Of a stretch of DNA of 14,635 nucleotides, positions 7,587 to 14,635 are shown in pieces; the first letter of the stretch is position 1; each line of letters starts with the position of its first letter. Source of the stretch: Bacteroidales bacterium (GTDB taxonomy: Bacteria > Bacteroidota > Bacteroidia > Bacteroidales > VadinHA17); assembly GCA_016936695.1 (NCBI GenBank), contig JAFGXK010000293.1:1-14635 (forward strand). Reading direction: 5' to 3'. The notes below the pieces were generated by a model, which was not told where the DNA came from, made no database searches, and saw only the letters and a list, made by a program, of their open reading frames with translations. Both the position numbers and the translations under genes were made by a program.

Positions 7587-7594
7587 TATTTTTG
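7587..7594 (+). promoter_or_regulatory. Candidate -7 element for valS
   Basis: TATTTTTG matches TAnnTTTG exactly, 36 bp before the valS ATG. No good -33 element is present. No T-box or long leader structure was recognised between here and the start codon. Confidence 0.35.
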
Positions 7595-7630
7595 CTGTTT
7601 CATTCAAAAGCAATCATTTAAGATCAGAAG

Positions 7631-10267
7631 ATGGAAATTCAATCCAAGTACGAACCGGGGAAAGCAGAAAGCAAATGGTATGACTACTGGATGAGGCATG
7701 GATTTTTCAGGAGCACACCCGACGAAAGAGAGCCTTATACAATTGTGATTCCCCCTCCAAATGTAACAGGAGTGCTGCATATGGGGCACATGCTGAACAA
7801 CACTATTCAGGATGTGCTTGTACGGAGGGCAAGGATGCAGGGGAAGAATGCCTGCTGGGTTCCCGGTACCGATCATGCTTCAATAGCCACCGAAGCAAAG
7901 GTGGTGGCAAAGCTGAAGTCGGAAGGGATTGATAAAAAGGATCTTACCAGGGAAGCCTTCCTTGATGTGGCGTGGGAGTGGACGCATAAGCATGGAGGGA
8001 TTATACTCGAGCAGCTTAAGAAACTGGGAGCGTCGTGCGACTGGGACAGGACTCTTTTCACCATGGATGACAAGAGGTCTGAGTCGGTTATCAAAGTGTT
8101 TGTGGATCTTTATAATAAAGGTCTTATTTACAGGGGAGTAAGGATGGTCAACTGGGATCCCCTGGCTATGACGGCCGTCTCTGACGAGGAGGTCAATTAC
8201 ACCGATGAAAAGTCGAAGCTTTATTATGTAAAGTACAGAATAGTCGGCGAGGATGAATATATAATGGTTGCCACCACCCGTCCCGAGACGATTCTGGGAG
8301 ATACCGCCGTCTGTGCGAACCCGGCCGACGAAAGGTATCAGCGGCTGCGCGGAAAAATGGTTATTGTCCCGATGGTCAACAGGGAGGTTCCTTTTATTTT
8401 TGATGATTATGTCGATATGGAGTTTGGGACGGGCTGCCTGAAGATCACCCCGGCCCACGACATAAACGACTATGAGATAGGGATACGGCATAATCTGCCC
8501 TCCATTGATGTATTCAATCCCGACGGTACCATTAGTAATATTGCCGGCATGTTTGCTGGAACCGACAGGTTTGATGCAAGGGAACTTGCAGAAAAAGAAC
8601 TGAAGCGGACAGGCAATCTTGTAAAGGTTGTTCACTATAATAATAAGATCGGCCGATCTGAAAGAACCAATGCAGTTATTGAGCCGCGTCTTTCTGTCCA
8701 GTGGTTCATGAGAATGAAGGATATATCAAAGCCTGCACTTGATGCCGTGATGAACGGGGAAGTACACCTTCATCCTGCGAAGTTCAGAAATCTTTACCGT
8801 CACTGGATGGAGAATGTTCACGACTGGTGCATAAGTCGTCAGCTCTGGTGGGGACACCGGATCCCGGCATGGTATTATTCTGCGAATGAGTATGTTGTTG
8901 CTGTTGATATTGAAAAGGCACTGATTCTGGCAAGGGAAAAAAGCGGGAACCCTTCTCTTGAGAAGAGCGGTCTTCGTCAGGACGAGGATGTTCTGGACAC
9001 ATGGTTCTCCTCATGGCTGTGGCCCATAACCTGCTTTGACGGAATCAACAATCCGGGCAATCCCGACCTGAAATACTATTATCCTACAAATGACCTGATA
9101 ACAGCGCCTGAGATATTATTTTTCTGGGTAGCTCGCATGATCATTGCAGGCTACGAGTATCAGGGTAAGAAGCCGTTCAGCAATGTATATCTGACCGGAC
9201 TGGTCCGCGATCAGCAGAGGAGAAAGATGTCCAAGTCGCTGGGCAACTCGCCTGAGCCTCTGGATCTCATAGCAAAGTATGGCGCCGACGGTGTAAGGGT
9301 GGGAATGATGCTCTGTTCGCCGGCTGGCAATGATCTGCTTTACGACGATTCACTTCCCGAGCAGGGGAGGAACTTCGCAAATAAGATATGGAATGCATAC
9401 AGGCTCGTCAAAAACTGGAAGGTTGATAATTCCGTCAGTCAGCCGGAATCATCGGCAGTAGCTGTTAAATGGATGAACGAGGTGCTTAGGAAGTCGGTTG
9501 CCGAGATTGATTCCAACTTCAGGCGGTTCAGGATCTCGGAAGCTCTGATGAACACATACAAGCTGTTCTGGGATGAGTTCTCAAGCTGGTATCTGGAGAT
9601 AATCAAGCCGGAATACAGAAAGCCTGTTGACCGGGTCACCTATGAAGCCACTGTTGCTGTTTTCGACAGCCTGCTGAGGATCATCCACCCATTCATGCCC
9701 TTCATCACCGAGGAGATATGGCAGATGCTGTCAGAGCGCAATGATGGTGAGAGCATTATGAAAGCAGCGATGCCCAGGGCAAAAAAATATGACAGGGATC
9801 TTACAACCCGTTTTGAGACTGTCATGGAGACAGTCACTGCAATACGAGCGATAAGGAATGAGAAACAGATACCCAACAGGGAGCAGATTGGTCTTTTGAT
9901 AAGAACCGAAAGTGATTCCTTCGATTCTTTGTTCCTGCCTGTAATTATCAAGCTGTGCAACCTCTCGGAGGTTGGTTTTGTATCGGAAAAGCCAGCTAAT
10001 TCAGCTTCGTTCATGATCAATACCACAGAGTATTATATACCAATGGGGAACATGATCGATGTTGAGGCGGAAAAAGCAAGGATTCTTACAGAGCTTGACT
10101 ACCAGAAAGGGTTTCTTGAAACTGTTATGATTAAGCTTGGGAATGACAGGTTTGTTCAGAATGCCCCTCCGGCGGTGATAGAAAATGAAAGAAAGAAGAA
10201 AGCGGATGCAGAGTCGAGGATAAAGTCTCTCGGGGAATCACTGCGGGAACTGGAATCGGGAAGGTAA
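7631..10267 (+). CDS. valS: Valyl-tRNA synthetase
   Basis: An 878-residue class Ia aminoacyl-tRNA synthetase that charges tRNA-Val with valine and hydrolyses mischarged threonine. The N-terminus carries the ValS-typical PPPNVTGVLHMGHMLNN, with the HIGH-type motif HMGH at 50-53. The inserted editing domain spans roughly 190-340 and includes ATTRPETILGDTAVC. The catalytic KMSKS loop is at residues 532-536 (RRKMSKSLGN), followed by the anticodon-binding helical domain and a C-terminal coiled-coil arm (about 808-878) rich in Lys and Glu. Length is normal for bacterial ValS. The ATG at 7631 is the only start that keeps the KYEPGKAESKWYDYW opening. The gene appears monocistronic: divergent from the aminotransferase and convergent with the lipoprotein gene downstream. 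Confidence 0.98.
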   Translation: MEIQSKYEPGKAESKWYDYWMRHGFFRSTPDEREPYTIVIPPPNVTGVLHMGHMLNNTIQDVLVRRARMQGKNACWVPGTDHASIATEAKVVAKLKSEGIDKKDLTREAFLDVAWEWTHKHGGIILEQLKKLGASCDWDRTLFTMDDKRSESVIKVFVDLYNKGLIYRGVRMVNWDPLAMTAVSDEEVNYTDEKSKLYYVKYRIVGEDEYIMVATTRPETILGDTAVCANPADERYQRLRGKMVIVPMVNREVPFIFDDYVDMEFGTGCLKITPAHDINDYEIGIRHNLPSIDVFNPDGTISNIAGMFAGTDRFDARELAEKELKRTGNLVKVVHYNNKIGRSERTNAVIEPRLSVQWFMRMKDISKPALDAVMNGEVHLHPAKFRNLYRHWMENVHDWCISRQLWWGHRIPAWYYSANEYVVAVDIEKALILAREKSGNPSLEKSGLRQDEDVLDTWFSSWLWPITCFDGINNPGNPDLKYYYPTNDLITAPEILFFWVARMIIAGYEYQGKKPFSNVYLTGLVRDQQRRKMSKSLGNSPEPLDLIAKYGADGVRVGMMLCSPAGNDLLYDDSLPEQGRNFANKIWNAYRLVKNWKVDNSVSQPESSAVAVKWMNEVLRKSVAEIDSNFRRFRISEALMNTYKLFWDEFSSWYLEIIKPEYRKPVDRVTYEATVAVFDSLLRIIHPFMPFITEEIWQMLSERNDGESIMKAAMPRAKKYDRDLTTRFETVMETVTAIRAIRNEKQIPNREQIGLLIRTESDSFDSLFLPVIIKLCNLSEVGFVSEKPANSASFMINTTEYYIPMGNMIDVEAEKARILTELDYQKGFLETVMIKLGNDRFVQNAPPAVIENERKKKADAESRIKSLGESLRELESGR

Positions 10268-10298
10268 GGGGGTCAAATTCTATGGCACCCTTTTTCTT
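10266..10298 (+). terminator. Candidate terminator after valS
   Basis: AAGGGGGT (10266-10273) can pair with ACCCTTTT (10287-10294) as an 8-bp stem with two G-T wobbles and a 13-nt loop. A T-rich tail (TCTT) follows. The right arm lies within the 3' end of the convergent lipoprotein gene. Stability is moderate, and in reverse orientation there is no T-run, so it would mainly serve valS. Confidence 0.4.
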
Positions 10299-11581
10299 AT
10301 GAAATAGCTTTGTTCTGATTTTGCCACTTCCCAGCCATCGCTGAGGATGATATACCATCCTTCGCCGGTTATGTGGTTACGATCCTCCTTCAGTCCTTTT
10401 GCCGTGATCCTGATATATTTATAATTGTTTGAAACCAGGCAGTCTCCTTCATCGACTGTCAGCTTACCCCAGTTGTCCGAAACCCGCAATCCGTGATACA
10501 ATGTGCCCAGGGTGTCGAGATAGCTGACGTCTTCCGGTTCGAAATCAAATGAAGGACTTTCGAGTTCGAGTAGTACAACGGGCTTTTCAGTGAATACACT
10601 TACCCTGTTGTTCAGCCTTTCCCTCATTTCGACAAGCCTCTGGTCCTCTTCCCTGTAAATTTCATTAATATTGTAGTGAAGCGCTATGCTTCCGGCAACG
10701 TCGCGGCATTTCTCAGGCAGTTCTATCTGGTAATTAATTTTGACGAGTCTGCCGAGGTCGGCAGTGTCAGGTGATATTGATGTGAAATCAAATCCCCTGT
10801 CATGAAGGAGTGTTGCGTATAGAGCTCCGTGGATTGCGCCATATGAACGGGCATATGACTGAAAGGAATATATTCTGTCGAGGTATTGCAGCAGGCCTGT
10901 CCTGAATTCATCGGGTGTGTCTGTCCCAAAAAGGGAATATGTGAAGGTGGCAAGACCCTCATATGCTTCAAAGCGGTTTTCAAGGAGGGCATACCGCGGA
11001 TAGGATTCCCGGTTTGATCCTCTGAAGATTAGTGCATCCCTGATTGCAAGGATTTGTTCCTCTCCCTTTGAGGTTAAGGCTTTTTTCAGCGCTTTCCATT
11101 CGAGTTTCATCCAGAGGCGGGCTTCCTTCTCATCCATAATGACGATGTTGAAACTCTCGGGTTTTATACCTTTTTCTTTCTGAAAGCTGTGAAAGAGGGC
11201 GTGTATGCCCCTGACCTTAGTCCTGAAACTGTCTTCCTCTAACGGAAGCGGTGCCAGGCCGAAGGTTGTTCCTCCGAAGTTTATGGTTGAAATGTTTATA
11301 ATGTTTTCTGTGGGGTACAAGCCTGTGTAGACACCGTCCTTGAGTTTCAGAAGTCCTTCGCTGTCGGGTTGGTTTGCCGTTATTTTCCTGCTGGTGCGGT
11401 CGACGAACATAAGGGGTCCGTAGAGATTTTTGCCCCAGAGGTTTCCGTTATCCCTGTTGCAGGCATCTTCTATTTCGCTGAAGCTGGCTATGGCTTTTTC
11501 CGCTGTGAAATAATGGCTGACAACTTTTTCCTTGCAGCCGGTAAGCGCAACCAAAGCAATAAGGCAAATCCACTTTCTCAT
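10280..11581 (-). CDS. Lipoprotein resembling a zinc metallopeptidase with a degenerate active site
   Basis: A 433-residue lipoprotein: signal peptide 1-15, lipobox LTGC with Cys16. No named family could be assigned with certainty. The layout recalls a group of predicted zinc-protease-like bacterial proteins. There is an early GKNLYGPLMFVDRTSRKITANQ region (50-71), a helix with H-x-x-x-H spacing (HALFH, 127-131), LEWKAL (160-165), an EAYEGLA segment (205-211) where a third metal ligand could come from, and SYARSYGAIHGALYATLLHD (242-261). Ala128 stands where the catalytic Glu of HExxH would be, so peptidase activity is doubtful. It could bind metal or ligand only. The C-terminal third (about 330-433) is beta-rich and unassigned. 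It starts 20 bp after nadC and is probably the last gene of the DUF4783-nadC operon. Lipoprotein status is well supported; the metallopeptidase relationship is inference. Confidence 0.7.
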   Translation of the reverse strand: MRKWICLIALVALTGCKEKVVSHYFTAEKAIASFSEIEDACNRDNGNLWGKNLYGPLMFVDRTSRKITANQPDSEGLLKLKDGVYTGLYPTENIINISTINFGGTTFGLAPLPLEEDSFRTKVRGIHALFHSFQKEKGIKPESFNIVIMDEKEARLWMKLEWKALKKALTSKGEEQILAIRDALIFRGSNRESYPRYALLENRFEAYEGLATFTYSLFGTDTPDEFRTGLLQYLDRIYSFQSYARSYGAIHGALYATLLHDRGFDFTSISPDTADLGRLVKINYQIELPEKCRDVAGSIALHYNINEIYREEDQRLVEMRERLNNRVSVFTEKPVVLLELESPSFDFEPEDVSYLDTLGTLYHGLRVSDNWGKLTVDEGDCLVSNNYKYIRITAKGLKEDRNHITGEGWYIILSDGWEVAKSEQSYFIRKRVP

Positions 11582-11601
11582 TTTCTGACAGATATTTAGT
11601 A

Positions 11602-12456
11602 CTAGAATGCTTTCAGGCTCATATCAAGGCTTCTGATATGATGTGTCAGAGCTCCCGCAGATATGAAATCAACTCCGCATTCAGCATAATCCCTTATTGT
11701 TTCCAGGGTAATGCCGCCCGAAGATTCGGTTTCAAATCTGCCATTTATGAGCCGTACTGCTTCCCTGGTGTCGGCCAGGTTGAAATTGTCGAGCATTATC
11801 CGGTTGACTCCTCCAATTTCCAGTATTTTCCTTACATCACCAGTGTTTCTGGCCTCAATTTCAATAAGCAGGTTCTTTTTTGTTCTTGCAAGGTAATCAT
11901 TGGTCTTACGGATGGCATTCTCAATTCCGCCCGCATAGTCAATATGGTTATCCTTAAGCATAATCATATCGTAAAGACCCATCCGGTGATTCATTCCGCC
12001 GCCTGTTCTCACGGCTTCCTTTTCAAGGAACCTCATGCCGGGGCTGGTTTTCCGGGTGTCAAGCACCTTTGTCTTCAGGCCGGCCAGTCTTTCAACATAC
12101 ATGCCGGTGCTGGTGGCAATTCCGCTCATCCTCTGCATTATATTGAGGACCAGTCTTTCCGATTTAAGTATTGAATGTATTTTCCCGGTTACATGGAATG
12201 CAGATTCACCTGGCGATATTCTGCTGCCGTCGGTTATGAAAGGTTCGAATATTATCCCGGGGTCGATTATCCTGAATACTTCTCCGGCAACAGAGCATCC
12301 CGAAAGGATGCCTTTCTCCTTTATAAGAAGCCGTGCTTTTCCGGCGGCATCAGCTGGGATGCAGGCAAGCGTCGAATGATCACCATCTCCAATATCTTCA
12401 CGTAAACATCCTGAAATGAAATCTTGCAGGATTTTATTGTGCGTTGTCTGCTTCAA
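11602..12456 (-). CDS. nadC: Nicotinate-nucleotide pyrophosphorylase (carboxylating)
   Basis: The 284-residue enzyme converts quinolinate and PRPP to nicotinate mononucleotide, CO2 and pyrophosphate in de novo NAD synthesis. Diagnostic motifs are EDIGDGDHST (20-29), Glu100-Arg101, LDTRKTSPGMRFLEKEAV (132-149) with Arg135 and Lys136, GGGMNHRMGLYD (152-163) with His157 and Arg158, Lys168 in LKDNH, Glu201, Asp223 in IMLDN, and SAGALTH near the end. All expected substrate-binding residues are present. The start is unusual: a TAA at 12472-12474 closes the frame upstream and the only start codon before the EDIGDGD motif other than a CTG is TTG at 12456. That TTG lies inside the DUF4783 gene (23-bp overlap), implying translational coupling. 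nadA and nadB are not in the window. Confidence 0.96.
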   Translation of the reverse strand: MKQTTHNKILQDFISGCLREDIGDGDHSTLACIPADAAGKARLLIKEKGILSGCSVAGEVFRIIDPGIIFEPFITDGSRISPGESAFHVTGKIHSILKSERLVLNIMQRMSGIATSTGMYVERLAGLKTKVLDTRKTSPGMRFLEKEAVRTGGGMNHRMGLYDMIMLKDNHIDYAGGIENAIRKTNDYLARTKKNLLIEIEARNTGDVRKILEIGGVNRIMLDNFNLADTREAVRLINGRFETESSGGITLETIRDYAECGVDFISAGALTHHIRSLDMSLKAF

Positions 12457-12841
12457 TACGTATCTGATGAATTAGTAAATCATTTCCTACCTTTTTGAGA
12501 AGGAAGTAGACTCTGAAGTTGCCTTTCTCTGTTGTCAGGTTGCCTATGGCATATTGTGCATCACTCCTGGCTCCCTGATGACGGATTGCGAAGTCCTTTG
12601 CATGATACTGGCTGAAAAAATCCTTAAGGATTGTTTCGGCTACAACTTTTTTATAAAAATCCTCCTTCTCAAGGAGCACAAGGTTAACAGTGGAATTCAT
12701 ATATTTTGCCAGTTCCGCAGCATTCCCCGTTTTTATGGAAAGGGAGATTCCTGCAGGGATTTTTGCCTGATCCTCCTGGGTTATGCCACCAAGTGTGCTG
12801 AATGTGAAGAGGATGATCGCCGTTGAAATTATGAATCTCAT
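12434..12841 (-). CDS. DUF4783 family secreted protein
   Basis: A 135-residue protein with a signal peptide (about 1-20, no lipobox cysteine), followed by a compact alpha/beta domain of about 110 residues. The helix KIPAGISLSIKTGNAAELAKYM, a middle FYKKVVAETILKDFF segment and the terminal strands NLTTEKGNFRVYFLLKK and DLLIHQIRIE suggest an NTF2-like/DUF4783 fold. DUF4783 is a Bacteroidota family of unknown role. From memory it tends to occur beside nadC and rlmH in this phylum, as here, but I cannot verify that. It is the first gene of the minus-strand operon; its last 23 bp overlap the start of nadC. A periplasmic location is predicted. No catalytic residues are evident, so a function is not proposed. 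Confidence 0.75.
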   Translation of the reverse strand: MRFIISTAIILFTFSTLGGITQEDQAKIPAGISLSIKTGNAAELAKYMNSTVNLVLLEKEDFYKKVVAETILKDFFSQYHAKDFAIRHQGARSDAQYAIGNLTTEKGNFRVYFLLKKVGNDLLIHQIRIEADNAQ

Positions 12842-12883
12842 TTAATTCAATTTATTATTTTTCTGCGTCCAGGTTACAGAATG

Positions 12884-12891
12884 CAAATTTA
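12884..12891 (-). promoter_or_regulatory. Candidate -7 element for the DUF4783-nadC operon
   Basis: The minus strand reads TAAATTTG, an exact TAnnTTTG match about 43 bp before the DUF4783 ATG. The nearest -33-like TTTG (minus strand of 12905-12908) is only 13 bp away, short of the normal 17-23 bp, so support is partial. Confidence 0.35.
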
Positions 12892-12940
12892 CACTAATTT
12901 ATAACAAAGTAAACCCTTTCCGGCCTTTGCCGCATAATGC

Positions 12941-12972
12941 TTGCCGGAGCAAGTTATTAATTATTATTTTTG
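12941..12972 (+). promoter_or_regulatory. Candidate promoter for rlmH and the downstream kinase-like gene
   Basis: TTG at 12941-12943 and TATTTTTG at 12965-12972 are 21 bp apart, within the usual spacing of Bacteroidota -33 and -7 elements. It is the only intergenic site in the window where both parts are present. Start of transcription near 12979 would give a leader of about 40 nt to the rlmH ATG at 13021, and it rules out the TTG at 12970 as a translation start. Confidence 0.5.
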
Positions 12973-13020
12973 TATGCGGTGCCGGACAAACGATTGCATG
13001 CAAAAGTCGGGCCAATAATT

Positions 13021-13494
13021 ATGAAGATTGTCTTATTACAGACCGGGAAAACCACTGAAAGATATCTGACGGAAGGATTGACCAACTATGAGGAACGCAT
13101 AAAGCGGTACTCCTCATTTGAGACGATCACCCTGCCTGATATAAAGGGAACCCGCAACATGCCTGAGGAGGAACAGAAGGCGAAGGAAGGGGCCAGGATG
13201 CTAAGGGTCTTCAGGGAGGATGACTTCATTGTGATTCTTGATGACAAGGGCAGGGAGTTTTCAACAACTGAATTTTCCTCATGGCTTGAGAGAAGCCTGA
13301 TGATCCAGAAGAAACGTATTCTGTTTATTATCGGCGGGCCCTGGGGTTTCGCGGATGAAATCCGCAGGAAAGCTGATCTGACTATGTCTCTTTCGAGAAT
13401 GACTTTTTCGCATCAGATGGTACGATTATTGTTCCTGGAACAGCTTTACAGGGCGTTCACCGTTATCAGGGGAGAACCATATCATCACGAATAG
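13021..13494 (+). CDS. rlmH: 23S rRNA (pseudouridine1915-N3)-methyltransferase RlmH
   Basis: This SPOUT-class methyltransferase of 157 residues methylates pseudouridine 1915 in helix 69 of 23S rRNA on assembled ribosomes, using S-adenosylmethionine. The cofactor-binding knot is visible: ILDDKGREF (72-80), IIGGPWGF (103-110), and the conserved C-terminal run from LSRMTFSH (124-131) through RLLFLEQLYRAF to RGEPYHHE. Length matches the E. coli protein (about 155 residues). The frame is open to a TTG at 12970, but that would add 17 poorly matching residues and overlap the -7 element; the ATG at 13021 starts with the canonical MKIVLLQTGKT. It is divergent from DUF4783-nadC and 17 bp ahead of the membrane protein gene. 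Confidence 0.96.
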   Translation: MKIVLLQTGKTTERYLTEGLTNYEERIKRYSSFETITLPDIKGTRNMPEEEQKAKEGARMLRVFREDDFIVILDDKGREFSTTEFSSWLERSLMIQKKRILFIIGGPWGFADEIRRKADLTMSLSRMTFSHQMVRLLFLEQLYRAFTVIRGEPYHHE

Positions 13495-13511
13495 ATCATT
13501 ATTGTAAAACC

Positions 13512-14635
13512 ATGAAAGAAGGAAAGCTAAAGATCACCCCGTTTATTCTGGCAGTGTTTCTGATCCTGCTTGCCATGGCTGCCGAGCTGGTCTATATGGG
13601 TGATTTCGAGTACAGGTTCAAGACCCGCAGGTTCAACAGGTTACTGAAGGAAAAGGAAAAGGTCATTGACCAGTGCCTTGAGGGGATGAAACCCATTCTC
13701 GCAAGCGGAGTGCCTCATGGTACTGAGGTTGAGAACAGCCTGTTTGCCCGGGCCCACGAGAATGGCATCACAATACTGGAATACTTGGGCGACAGGCTTG
13801 TAAGCTGGTCAGATACAGAGTTTGATGCTCCGAGGGTACTTCACGATTCCTTGTTCACAAAACCTTTCGTCTTCCTCCAGAACGGGTGGTTTCTTACCCG
13901 CAAGGTGGAAGCCGGTGCGGAGAATATTCTGGGTCTTCTCCGCATCAGAAGTGATTACAGCCTTGAGAATGATATCATCAGCAACGGATTTGAAGAGGAT
14001 TTCCGAATCCCCGCTTCCACCAGGTTCAGCAGGAACTATGATGTATCCGGCTATAATGTTTACTCATCCGACGGCACATTTTTGTTCTCATTGCTATACC
14101 CTCAGGAAAAAGGAAAGACGGGACTGATACATATTCCGCTGATACTATGGGGACTGGCATTTCTTGCAATGCTGAACCTGGTGCTGTGCCTGGCAAGGCG
14201 CTATGCCGGACGGAAGAAGGCTGGAATGGCTGCTCTCATTTCTTCAGTCTTGCTTATCCTTCTTTATCTGATTGTACTTCTGGCAAAGAAGCCGGCAGTG
14301 CTGTCGCAGACCGCCCTCTTCTCTCCCTTCAGATACACTATGAACGGATTTGTGCCTTCGCTTGGGCATCTGCTTCTGCTTAGCATTTTACTTTCGTTCC
14401 TGTCCTACATAGTTTTTTCTGTGCTCAGGGACCACGACAGGATAAGCAAAACTGACATTTCCAGATGGTATATTCTGGCTTTGCTGCTCCTCCCGGGCTC
14501 ATTACTTTTCAGCCTGTATCACAAGGTAATCAGCCACCTTGTGTTCACCTCCAACATAAATTTCGAGACATACAGGGTTCTCAATCTCGATCTGTTCAGT
14601 CTGGCCGGCTTTATGGTGATCATTCTGCTGTTTAC
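13512..14635 (+). CDS. Multi-span membrane protein, N-terminal part of a probable sensor histidine kinase (partial)
   Basis: The frame from ATG 13512 stays open to the window edge, giving 374 residues of a truncated gene. Hydrophobic segments lie at about 8-29, 204-228, 240-258, 283-304, 319-336 and 359 onward. The first and second bracket an extracytoplasmic domain of about 170 residues. Within it are DRLVSWSDTEFD, FLQNGWFL, a LLRIRSDYSLEND segment and YSSDGTFLFSLLYP. This order recalls the sensor part of large Bacteroidota membrane histidine kinases, whose HAMP, kinase core and ATPase domains would lie beyond the edge. None of those domains is visible here, so the kinase assignment is inference. 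The gene starts 17 bp after rlmH, so the two are probably co-transcribed. Confidence 0.65.
   Translation, partial: MKEGKLKITPFILAVFLILLAMAAELVYMGDFEYRFKTRRFNRLLKEKEKVIDQCLEGMKPILASGVPHGTEVENSLFARAHENGITILEYLGDRLVSWSDTEFDAPRVLHDSLFTKPFVFLQNGWFLTRKVEAGAENILGLLRIRSDYSLENDIISNGFEEDFRIPASTRFSRNYDVSGYNVYSSDGTFLFSLLYPQEKGKTGLIHIPLILWGLAFLAMLNLVLCLARRYAGRKKAGMAALISSVLLILLYLIVLLAKKPAVLSQTALFSPFRYTMNGFVPSLGHLLLLSILLSFLSYIVFSVLRDHDRISKTDISRWYILALLLLPGSLLFSLYHKVISHLVFTSNINFETYRVLNLDLFSLAGFMVIILLF

Noticed and set aside
7880..8635. Reverse frame of 251 codons within valS
   Set aside because: Antisense shadow of the valS editing region; ValS motifs are continuous on the other strand.
12970..13020. Extended RlmH start at TTG 12970
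   Set aside because: The TTG lies inside the -7 element and adds 17 residues not seen in the family; ATG 13021 gives the canonical start.
13822..14383. Two forward frames (13822-14127 and 14147-14383) near the right end
   Set aside because: Both overlap, out of frame, the continuous membrane protein reading frame from 13512 to the edge, which has coherent hydrophobic segments.

Overview
The window looks like a chromosomal segment from a member of the Bacteroidota, most likely Bacteroidales or Marinilabiliales-like. Evidence: families largely confined to that phylum (DUF4270, DUF4907, DUF4783), four lipoproteins with lipobox signal peptides, a Bacteroidota-type outer-membrane barrel protein, starts that mostly lack a strong Shine-Dalgarno, and -7 elements of the Bacteroidota form TAnnTTTG in the intergenic regions between divergent genes. 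No tRNA, rRNA, IS element, prophage gene or CRISPR array was seen. The twelve recognisable genes are intact except the last, which runs off the right edge.

Left part (1-5448) is an envelope block. A NamZ-type exo-muramidase lipoprotein (DUF1343) converges on a minus-strand pair: a six-bladed kelch lipoprotein with an acidic run right after its lipid cysteine, and a small DUF4907 membrane protein overlapping it by 8 bp. Divergent from this pair, across a 284-bp region with a perfect 10-bp inverted repeat, lie a DUF4270 lipoprotein and a FadL/OmpP1-like barrel protein. These four genes may form one uncharacterised outer-membrane module.

Middle part (5445-10267): a class I/II aminotransferase and an orphan LytTR response regulator form a minus-strand pair. 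Divergent from them is valS. The region between holds two tandem copies of ATGTTATAAC, each containing the palindrome GTTATAAC, plus a near-copy.

Right part (10280-14635): a minus-strand operon DUF4783 - nadC - metallopeptidase-like lipoprotein, in which nadC apparently starts at TTG inside the preceding gene and the lipoprotein has HALFH where a zinc-protease HExxH would be expected. Divergent from it are rlmH and, 17 bp downstream, the N-terminal 374 residues of a multi-membrane-span protein resembling large Bacteroidota sensor histidine kinases.

No defence system or biosynthetic cluster is evident. The most interesting unknowns are the divergent kelch/DUF4907-DUF4270/barrel module and the HALFH lipoprotein tied to nadC.
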